DNA of 49,248 nucleotides. It comes from Fibrobacterota bacterium (lineage in GTDB: Bacteria > Fibrobacterota > Fibrobacteria > UBA5070). The stretch is from NCBI GenBank assembly GCA_029557215.1, contig JAKPQQ010000277.1:1-49248 (forward strand), read 5' to 3'. The translations under genes and the position numbers were made by a program. Shown here piece by piece: positions 43,024 to 49,248 of this stretch; the stretch's first letter is position 1, and each line of letters begins with the position of its first letter. The notes under the pieces are model-generated. The model made no database searches, was not told the origin of the DNA, and saw only the letters and a list, made by a program, of their open reading frames with translations.

Positions 43024-43941
43024 TTAGGCTCCCTTGAGGGCGACGGCCGCTTCGACCGATTCCACGGGGGTGACGGAAATCGCACGGTCGATGGAACGCA
43101 TGAGGCCCATCAGGACCTTCCCCGCACCGGCTTCCACGCCGCGCGCGACGCCTTGGGCGACCGCGAAGCGCATGGAGTCTTCCCAGCGGACGGGGCTCAC
43201 GAGCTGCTTGGCCAAAAGCTCGGCGAATTCGGAGGGGTTGTCGTGGGCCACGGCGTCCACATTGGCGATCACGGGGCACGACGGCTTGACGAAGGTGGCC
43301 TTGGCCAGGCCTTCGCGCAGGCCTTCCAGCGCGTATTCCATGAGGGGCGAGTGGAACGCGCCGGAGACGGGCAGACGTACGACCTTCTTGGCGCCCGCGG
43401 CGGTGCAGGCTTCCATGGCGGCTTCCACCGAGGCGACCTCGCCCGAGATCACGATCTGTCCGGGGCAGTTGTAGTTGGCCGACACCACGGTGCCCACCAC
43501 GCCCTTCAATACCGAGTCCAGCGCGGCGGCTTCCAGGCCCAGCACGGCGGCCATGGCGCCGGGACGGCGCACGCCGGCTTCGGCCATGAGGTTTCCGCGC
43601 AGGCGCACCAGACGCAGGCCGTCGGCGAAGGAGATGGCTCCCACCGCGGCCAAGGCCGAGTATTCGCCCAAGGAATGGCCCGCGGCAAGGTCGGGCTTGA
43701 TGCCGTTTTCCGACAACACCAGGGCGGCCATCTGCGAAACCACGTAGAGGGCGGGCTGGGTGTTCTGGGTGGCCTTGAGGTCTTCTTCGGGGCCGCCGGC
43801 CATCAGTTCGGAAAGATTGAACCCCAGGACGTCGTCGGCTTCCTGCAAAAGCTTGCGGCAGCCGTCGTGGGAATCGGCGAGAGCCTTGCCCATGCCGACG
43901 TATTGCGACCCTTGGCCAGGGAAAAGGAAGATCGTCTTCAT
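43024..43941 (-). CDS. fabD: Malonyl-CoA:ACP transacylase
   Basis: A 305-residue transacylase that loads malonyl groups on ACP. It begins FLFPGQGSQYVGMGK. The nucleophile is S90 in GHSLGEYSAL, the malonyl-binding Arg is in LVRLRGNLM, and the His is in SGAFHSPLM. It lies 12 bases after fabH. Confidence 0.97.
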   Translation of the reverse strand: MKTIFLFPGQGSQYVGMGKALADSHDGCRKLLQEADDVLGFNLSELMAGGPEEDLKATQNTQPALYVVSQMAALVLSENGIKPDLAAGHSLGEYSALAAVGAISFADGLRLVRLRGNLMAEAGVRRPGAMAAVLGLEAAALDSVLKGVVGTVVSANYNCPGQIVISGEVASVEAAMEACTAAGAKKVVRLPVSGAFHSPLMEYALEGLREGLAKATFVKPSCPVIANVDAVAHDNPSEFAELLAKQLVSPVRWEDSMRFAVAQGVARGVEAGAGKVLMGLMRSIDRAISVTPVESVEAAVALKGA

Positions 43942-43953
43942 GGTTAAAACCCT

Positions 43954-44895
43954 TTACCAGCGAATGAGGTTTGCGCCCCAGATCATCCCTGCACCCACGG
44001 CGACGGTCAGGACCAGGTCGCCTTTCTTGATGCGGCCTTCGTCCAAGGCCTGGCGAAGCGCGATGGGGATCGTGGCGGAAGAAGTGTTCCCGTAATCCTG
44101 TACGTTGACGAAGACCTTTTCCGGAGCGATCCCCAGATTCTGTCCGGTCGACTCGATGATGCGGATGTTCGCCTGGTGCGGAACCAGCAACGCCACGTCG
44201 TCGGTGGTCAGGTCCAGCTTGCCCAGAAGGCGCTTGGAGATGGCCGGCATTTCGGTGACCGCGCAGCGGTAGACCGCCTTGCCGTCCATGCGGATCTTGG
44301 GCGCGTCCAGGATATGGACCAGCTTGCCGTCGCTCTTGAGGTCGGATCCGAGGATCCCGGAACCGTCTTCGCGGGCTTCCAGCAGCACCGCGGCCGCACC
44401 GTCGCCGAACAGCACGCACGTGTTGCGGTCGGAAAAGTCGAGGATGCGGGAGTTCAGTTCGGGACAGACCAGCGCCACTCGCCTGCACTGTCCCGACACG
44501 ATGAAATTGGCGCCGACGTTCAGGGCGACGATGAACCCTGTGCAGGCCGCCGTGACGTCGAATCCGAAGGCGTTGACCGCCTTGACCTTCTCCTGGATCA
44601 CGCACGCGGTGGCGGGATAGGAGTCGAAGTCCGGGGTGGACGTCGCGCAGACGATGGCATCCAGCGAGTCGGCGGTCCAACCGGCGCGGTTCAAGGCGTC
44701 CTGGAGGGCTTCGGCGCCCACGTCGGAGGTCTTGCGCGGGTCGTCCTTGGAGATGAACCAGCGGCGCTCGATCCCCGACCGGGAGCGAATCCATTCGTCG
44801 TTGGTATCCACACCCATGGCGACCAGGGCATCGTTTTCCACGAGATCCCCGAACTGGGCCTGGCCCACTTCGACGATCCCGGCGCGGAGCGTCAC
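43954..44895 (-). CDS. fabH: 3-oxoacyl-ACP synthase III
   Basis: A 313-residue initiating condensing enzyme joining an acyl-CoA to malonyl-ACP. The catalytic triad is visible: Cys in FDVTAACTGF, His in VPHQANIRI and Asn in DYGNTSSA. VDTNDEWIRSRSGIERR is the normal early block. Its ATG overlaps the plsX stop (ATGA). Confidence 0.97.
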   Translation of the reverse strand: MTLRAGIVEVGQAQFGDLVENDALVAMGVDTNDEWIRSRSGIERRWFISKDDPRKTSDVGAEALQDALNRAGWTADSLDAIVCATSTPDFDSYPATACVIQEKVKAVNAFGFDVTAACTGFIVALNVGANFIVSGQCRRVALVCPELNSRILDFSDRNTCVLFGDGAAAVLLEAREDGSGILGSDLKSDGKLVHILDAPKIRMDGKAVYRCAVTEMPAISKRLLGKLDLTTDDVALLVPHQANIRIIESTGQNLGIAPEKVFVNVQDYGNTSSATIPIALRQALDEGRIKKGDLVLTVAVGAGMIWGANLIRW

Positions 44896-45866
44896 GCCGA
44901 CGGCTCCAAACGTTCGATGTCTTCCGCGATCTTGCGATGCACCTGGGCTTCGGCCATCTGGCGCGCGATCAGGATTCCGGTGCAGTAGGCGCGAGGCGTG
45001 GAACGTCCGTGCATGATCACGGAAGTGCCATCAAGGCCAAGCAACAGTCCACCTGCGGAATTCTCGTAGTTGAAACTTTCGAAGATGGCGTCGAACGAAG
45101 CGCCCGAAACCGCCTTGCGGAAGTTGTGGACCAGGTATTCGCCGAAGCCTTCGAACAGTTTCAAGACGATGTTGCCGGTGTAGCCGGGGGTGACCAGGAC
45201 GTCGAACCCGCCCTTGAGCAGGTCGTGGCCTTCCACGTTGCCCACGAAGTTCAGGTGGCTCGCCTTGAGAAGCTTGTAGGCCTCGGCGACCACTTCGGTT
45301 CCCTTGTGCTCTTCTTCGCCCATGTTCAGAAGAGCGACCTTCGGATTGTCGACCCCGAGGACCTTCTGGGCGTAGATGGAACCGCAAACCGCGAACTGCA
45401 GGAGCTGGGTGGGCTTTTCGTCCACATTGGCGCCCGAATCGACCATCACCACCTTGTTGGTGGCGGTGGGCAGCACGGTTGCCACCGTGGGACGGCTGAT
45501 CTTGCCCGCACGCCCCAGGATCATGAGGCTCGCGGCCATCATCGCACCCGTGTTGCCGGGACTTGCCGAGGCATGGACCAGCCCCTTCTTCTGGAGGCCC
45601 ACGCAAACGGCCAACGAAGAATCGGGTTTGGTCTTCAGGGCGACCGTGGGAGTGTCCGTCATTTCCACCACTTGGGTGGTATGGACGATCTCCAGCGGCA
45701 TGCCCTCTCCGCCGCACTCGGAAACGAGCCCACGCAAGGTGGGTTCGTCGCCGGTCAGGACGACGGTGAGAGGACCCGGAGCGCTTTTCAGCGCGGCAAT
45801 GGCACCTTCGACCGCGGCTTTCGGGCCGAGGTCGCCACCCATGGCATCAAGAGCGACGCGGACCAT
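44892..45866 (-). CDS. plsX: Phosphate acyltransferase PlsX
   Basis: A 324-residue enzyme that makes acyl phosphate from acyl-ACP for phospholipid synthesis. It opens with VALDAMGGDLGPKAAVEGA, and SPGNTGAMMAASLMILGR and LLNMGEEEHKG are family blocks. It starts 15 bases after rpmF and overlaps fabH, the usual rpmF-plsX-fabH order. Confidence 0.96.
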   Translation of the reverse strand: MVRVALDAMGGDLGPKAAVEGAIAALKSAPGPLTVVLTGDEPTLRGLVSECGGEGMPLEIVHTTQVVEMTDTPTVALKTKPDSSLAVCVGLQKKGLVHASASPGNTGAMMAASLMILGRAGKISRPTVATVLPTATNKVVMVDSGANVDEKPTQLLQFAVCGSIYAQKVLGVDNPKVALLNMGEEEHKGTEVVAEAYKLLKASHLNFVGNVEGHDLLKGGFDVLVTPGYTGNIVLKLFEGFGEYLVHNFRKAVSGASFDAIFESFNYENSAGGLLLGLDGTSVIMHGRSTPRAYCTGILIARQMAEAQVHRKIAEDIERLEPSA

Positions 45867-45881
45867 CGGAGCCCCCGCTCC

Positions 45882-46064
45882 TTAGTACTCGACGGGCTGG
45901 TGAATCTCGCGTCCGGCGTAGTAGCCGCACTTCGAGCAGACCCGGTGGGACTGCTTGGGCTGACCACAGTGGTCGCACTTGATCAGGCCCTTGGCGCTGA
46001 TCACGTAGTGGGTGCGGCGCTTGTCGCGACGCTGAGCCGAATGCTTTCGCTTGGGTACGGCCAT
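45882..46064 (-). CDS. rpmF: 50S ribosomal protein L32
   Basis: A 60-residue ribosomal protein. MAVPKRKHSAQRRDKRRTH is the usual start. The four cysteines C30, C33, C43 and C46 (CDHC and CSKC) form a zinc ribbon, so this is the zinc-binding form. It heads the lipid operon, as in many bacteria. AAAGGA precedes the start. Confidence 0.97.
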   Translation of the reverse strand: MAVPKRKHSAQRRDKRRTHYVISAKGLIKCDHCGQPKQSHRVCSKCGYYAGREIHQPVEY

Positions 46065-46136
46065 GGTAGGATCCTTTCAAGAACGGAAAAGAGGGAGCAA
46101 AGGTAATAAACTCAACGATTTGCAAAGGGCCGAGAT

Positions 46137-47192
46137 TCAGTCGACCCGATGGACCACCCGCTGGGGATAGGGGATCTCGATCCCTTCGCGCTGGAAGGCG
46201 GGCAAAAGCCGCTTGATGAATTCGTGCCGAACCAGCCCCTGCCGGCCCCATTCCTGGATGTTCACCCGCAGGATCACGTTGAAGGCGACGTCCGACTCCT
46301 GCAGGGCGAAAAAGCGCACCAGCGGCTGGAACCCCTGGATGGCGCCTTCCACAGACTCCTGGACCTCTGTGGCCACGGCGATGGCTACCGCTTCGGCTTT
46401 CTGGAGATCGGTTCCGTAGGCGACCGTCACCGGGACCACCACCGGCATTTCCAGGTCGGGGCCGTGGAAGTTGGTCACGACGGCGTCGGCGAGCTTGGCG
46501 TTGGGGACCAGCACCAGGTTGTTGGTCGGGGTCCGGATGGTGGTGATCCGCCAGGAAATATCCATCACGGCGCCTTCTTCGCCGGTGCCCAGCCGGATGA
46601 AATCGCCCTGGTTGATGGTCCTGCTGGCCAGGATCTGGATTCCGGAAAAAAGATTGGCCAAGGTGGGCTGGAGCGCCAGCGCCGTCGCCAGGCCGCCCAC
46701 GCCCAAGGCGGTCAGGATGGGAGCGATGGAAATCCCCATGGACTGCAGCGCGATGAGGATGCCCAGCGCGAAGACCACCACCTTGGTGAGGGAATGGAAG
46801 ATCGACATGGAAGGGACGACGCCTTCCACCGACCGGGTGTACAGCTTGACGAACCCCACCGCCAGCCGCGAAGCGAAGAGGGTCGCCAGCATGACCGCCG
46901 CGACCACGGTTCCTTTTTGGATCCAGGCCGACACCGCGGCCGAGACCTGCCAATGGTGCAGCGCCACGTGCAGCCCCACCAGGCCGCCGATCCACCGCAC
47001 CAGGCCGTGGACCGATGCGATGGCGATGTCGTCGCCTTCCCAGGTCGTGCGCGCGGCGATCGCCTTCAGGCGCCCGACGACGAACCGTTCGACAAGAAAG
47101 CCGACAAGCCACCCGGCCAGGACGAAGACCAGGGGCAGCAAGGCCTTCAGGAGGGTCGCCAGATCCGGCATCTCGATCGGAAGAAAGTCCAT
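46137..47192 (-). CDS. Mechanosensitive ion channel, MscS family
   Basis: A 351-residue small-conductance type channel. Three to five hydrophobic segments occupy about residues 10-165. The pore helix and the start of the beta domain are recognisable in VGGLATALALQPTLANLFSGIQIL and TINQGDFIRL. VMDISWRITTIRTPTNNLVLVPNAKL is a conserved block. The soluble C-terminal part ends with the alpha-beta domain. It opens under hypo-osmotic stress. It stands alone between rpmB and rpmF. Confidence 0.92.
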   Translation of the reverse strand: MDFLPIEMPDLATLLKALLPLVFVLAGWLVGFLVERFVVGRLKAIAARTTWEGDDIAIASVHGLVRWIGGLVGLHVALHHWQVSAAVSAWIQKGTVVAAVMLATLFASRLAVGFVKLYTRSVEGVVPSMSIFHSLTKVVVFALGILIALQSMGISIAPILTALGVGGLATALALQPTLANLFSGIQILASRTINQGDFIRLGTGEEGAVMDISWRITTIRTPTNNLVLVPNAKLADAVVTNFHGPDLEMPVVVPVTVAYGTDLQKAEAVAIAVATEVQESVEGAIQGFQPLVRFFALQESDVAFNVILRVNIQEWGRQGLVRHEFIKRLLPAFQREGIEIPYPQRVVHRVD

Positions 47193-47220
47193 GGAAAGGA
47201 TTCTCCACTAGAAAAGGCGG

Positions 47221-47261
47221 AAAAACAAAAAGCCTTCCCGCCAGACGATGGCGAGAAGGCT
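47221..47261 (-). terminator. Rho-independent terminator after rpmB
   Basis: On the minus strand AGCCTTCTCGCCA (47261-47249) pairs with TGGCGGGAAGGCT (47243-47231), and TTTTGTTTTT follows. It is 20 bases past the rpmB stop, separating it from the MscS gene. Confidence 0.9.
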
Positions 47262-47280
47262 GGAAACCGCGAAGAAGTCC

Positions 47281-47499
47281 TTACTTCTTGAGACCGAGCG
47301 CGAGCAACGCGCCCTTCTTGGCGATGGTGCGCAGGCCGTTGGCCGAAACGCGAGCGACCACCCACTTGCCCAACTCGGGCACGAAGATGCGCTTTTTGTG
47401 GACGTTTGCGCGCTGAACCATCTTCGTGTGGTTGTTGGCGTGCGAGACGATGTTTCCGACAAGCCGGCTCTTTCCGGTGACGTCGCACTTGTGGCTCAT
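47281..47499 (-). CDS. rpmB: 50S ribosomal protein L28
   Basis: A 72-residue ribosomal protein: SHKCDVTGKSRLVGNIVSHANN and the late VSANGLRTIAKKG are standard for L28. The zinc-type cysteines of some L28 proteins are reduced to a single Cys here. ATG 47499 is preceded by AGGAGA. A promoter candidate with TTGACT lies near 47559-47564. Confidence 0.95.
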   Translation of the reverse strand: MSHKCDVTGKSRLVGNIVSHANNHTKMVQRANVHKKRIFVPELGKWVVARVSANGLRTIAKKGALLALGLKK

Positions 47500-47694
47500 A
47501 GGATTCTCCTGGTGCTTTTGAGGATCGGGAATGGTAGAAAAAGTGGCATGCATCGACAAGTCAACGATTTAGCCAAGTGCGAGATCACCCCACTTGCCGC
47601 GGAACACAAGATTTTCCATCTTAGGGGATACCTGCTCAAACGTGCATTGCGAAACCCTCTGATTGCGAACTCCCCCAACAGGACCCCAAACACC

Positions 47695-47901
47695 ATGCTC
47701 GACACCACAACCGTTGACGGAACCGTTCCGACCGATCTGCTCGATCCTCCCGATTGGGCGCCACGTACCCTGCGGGAAGCCCAGGATGCCTGGGAAGAAC
47801 TGCGCGAGCGGAACCTCGGGATCCGCAAGAGATTCCAGGACACCCACCCCAAGGGCGTGCTGATCCGCAGCGCGGCCATGCGGGAAGCCTGGCAGTCCTG
47901 A
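47695..47901 (+). CDS. Small hypothetical protein
   Basis: A 68-residue reading frame with the GC-rich third positions of neighbouring genes and a weak AGGA about 11 bases upstream. It contains a hydrophilic helix (EAQDAWEELRERNLGIRKRF). No family is recognised. Its stop is immediately next to the stop of the convergent HDOD gene. It is the only plus-strand gene in this part of the window and could be spurious. Confidence 0.45.
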   Translation: MLDTTTVDGTVPTDLLDPPDWAPRTLREAQDAWEELRERNLGIRKRFQDTHPKGVLIRSAAMREAWQS

Positions 47902-49248
47902 TCAGCCCGCCGCGGCCGCTTTCGCGACGGCGGCTTGGGTCAGGAGCAGATTGAGCTGCTCGATCAGATGCCGGAATCCTTCGATCATTTCCGCCGTGAA
48001 ATCCTTCCCGGAAGTCAGATTGTCGCAGTAGAACGCCCCGACCACCCTCCCCCCGAGCTGGACCGGACCGAACAGGAACGGTGCTCCGTTCACGAACAGG
48101 TTCAGGGTATCCGGAATCACCGCCGGACGCTTCATGGGGTCGCGGATGTTTTCCACGAAGGTTCCTTGCTCCATGGCGCGACTCAGACTGTCGGCCATCT
48201 GCCGGCGGATCGTGAACTTGAACCGATCCAAGGTCTGGGCTCCCGTAAGCCCCGACCCGGCCCGGCCCTGCACCTGGTCGGTTCCGGGAACCAAGGTGGC
48301 GAACACCACCCGGTCGAACCCGAGGCCCTCGTGGAGCCCCTTCTGCACGGTCTGGAACATGGGACTGAGGTGACCGCTGCCCGCCAGTTTGGCCAGCTCC
48401 TGAAAACACCCCAGAAGCACCGAAGAGTTGACCTTGGTTCCATTGGCCACCGGCTTGGAGGGGACCACGGCATCCGGATCTCCCATGACCGACATCGCGA
48501 ACAGGGTTCCGTCCTGCTCTTCGGGGCCGTCGGGGACCGGAATCCCCGAGGCGCACAGCGCGTTCCCGAACTGCAAGGCGACCATCTTGGCCTCGCGGGC
48601 GACGTGGGTCAGATGGGTGCCCACCGTCACGGCGTCGCTGCCGATCTGCTTGGCGAATTTTTCCACGAACGAGGCGATCACCGGATCCTGCCAGCCTTTG
48701 TCGACCAGGTTGGCGAATTCCCACCCTTTGAGGATGCATCCCGCCGCGACGCCGTTCTTGCGTCCACGAGCCAGCTCCAGAAGCATGGGGGAAAGCTTCC
48801 AGTCGTCCACCAGAACCTGGGTCAGATGCGTGAGGGAAAACCCGAGCACGGCCTTCTCCGCGGCGGTTTCGTCCACGCCAGGCTTGAGCATGGCGTCCAG
48901 CGCGATGCCTTCGTCGTCGGAGAAGCACCAGAACACCAGATGCCCCACCCGGTGCAACAGCGCCGCGATGAACACTTCTTCCGCCAGCGGCTCCTTCAGG
49001 AGGATGGCCATCGCGCGCGCCTGCATGGCGGCATGGATGGATTTGCCGAGATCGGCCAGCACCCGCTCCTGGCGCTTGCCGGAAAGCAACGTTTCCATGA
49101 GGGCAAGCGAGATGCACAACGATCGCACGGTATCCACACCCAGGACCAGCACCGCCCGGGAAACCGTGGTGATGGCCTTGCCCGTGCTGTTGTAGAAGGC
49201 CGTGTTGCACATTCGCAGCACCCGGGTCGTGAGCGCCGGATCCTGGAG
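47902..49248 (-). CDS. HDOD-GAF signalling protein, 5' end outside window
   Basis: At least 448 residues; the reading frame continues past the right edge of the window, so the N-terminus is missing. The visible start DPALTTRVLRMCNTAFYN is the beginning of an HDOD domain, which continues to about 200 residues further (EEVFIAALLHRVGHLVFWCF). A GAF domain follows from about the middle (GLHEGLGFDRVVFATLVPG, then VGAFYCDN). Such proteins work in two-component or c-di-GMP circuits. Ligand and partner are unknown. Confidence 0.85.
   Translation of the reverse strand, partial: LQDPALTTRVLRMCNTAFYNSTGKAITTVSRAVLVLGVDTVRSLCISLALMETLLSGKRQERVLADLGKSIHAAMQARAMAILLKEPLAEEVFIAALLHRVGHLVFWCFSDDEGIALDAMLKPGVDETAAEKAVLGFSLTHLTQVLVDDWKLSPMLLELARGRKNGVAAGCILKGWEFANLVDKGWQDPVIASFVEKFAKQIGSDAVTVGTHLTHVAREAKMVALQFGNALCASGIPVPDGPEEQDGTLFAMSVMGDPDAVVPSKPVANGTKVNSSVLLGCFQELAKLAGSGHLSPMFQTVQKGLHEGLGFDRVVFATLVPGTDQVQGRAGSGLTGAQTLDRFKFTIRRQMADSLSRAMEQGTFVENIRDPMKRPAVIPDTLNLFVNGAPFLFGPVQLGGRVVGAFYCDNLTSGKDFTAEMIEGFRHLIEQLNLLLTQAAVAKAAAAG

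Noticed and set aside
1..49248. CRISPR arrays, insertion sequences, prophage or integrase genes
   Set aside because: No direct repeat arrays, transposase, integrase or phage structural genes were recognised.

Overview
This window is GC-rich DNA from a Gram-negative, flagellated bacterium. The best taxonomic clue is the gene at 21987-22874. It encodes a TIGR02147-type protein, a paralogous family known mainly from Fibrobacter and its relatives, so I infer a member of the Fibrobacterota. An outer membrane is implied by a BamA-like barrel protein, by the L- and P-ring proteins FlgH and FlgI, and by several lipoprotein or signal-peptide genes. There are no rRNA or tRNA genes, CRISPR arrays, insertion sequences or phage genes that I can see. 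This is mostly a chromosomal housekeeping region with some unusual accessory operons.

Left part (1-11.8 kb): a YgiQ radical SAM protein, then a tightly overlapping operon of two extended SDR sugar-nucleotide enzymes and a class V aminotransferase. Next come a bacilliredoxin behind what looks like a Fur/PerR-type operator, succinate dehydrogenase/fumarate reductase A and B without a membrane anchor gene beside them, and nucleoside diphosphate kinase. A polyprenyl-phosphate sugar transferase follows, coupled to agmatine deiminase. The 430-base space at 11812-12242 has no convincing gene but holds two terminator-like hairpins, a third hairpin and a good leftward promoter.

Middle part (12.2-26.9 kb): a TPR protein with a TPR-bearing family 2 glycosyltransferase, an XPB/Ssl2-N-like helicase-associated protein, a DUF2235 hydrolase with a membrane tail, and a signalling operon. 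That operon runs TIGR02147 protein, then a lipoprotein joined in frame to a receiver-histidine kinase, then a receiver-HDOD protein. The middle gene is the strangest object in the window. The export signal and the kinase are incompatible, and the join falls at a shared HDG/DG motif that removes the start of the receiver domain. RsuA-type pseudouridine synthase, DnaA and a second polyprenyl-phosphate sugar transferase follow.

Right part (26.9-49.2 kb), nearly all on the minus strand: a five-gene, mostly overlapping operon (AroD-like protein with Arg at the Schiff-base Lys position, peptidase/propeller/barrel outer-membrane protein, PtsN-like IIA, WecG-type glycosyltransferase, RmlD). Then come a DUF3047 lipoprotein-queF-serC operon, flagellin with flgI and flgH, and the classic rpmF-plsX-fabH-fabD-fabG-acpP-fabF-rnc lipid cluster. 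An MscS channel, rpmB and an HDOD-GAF protein that runs off the right edge complete the window.
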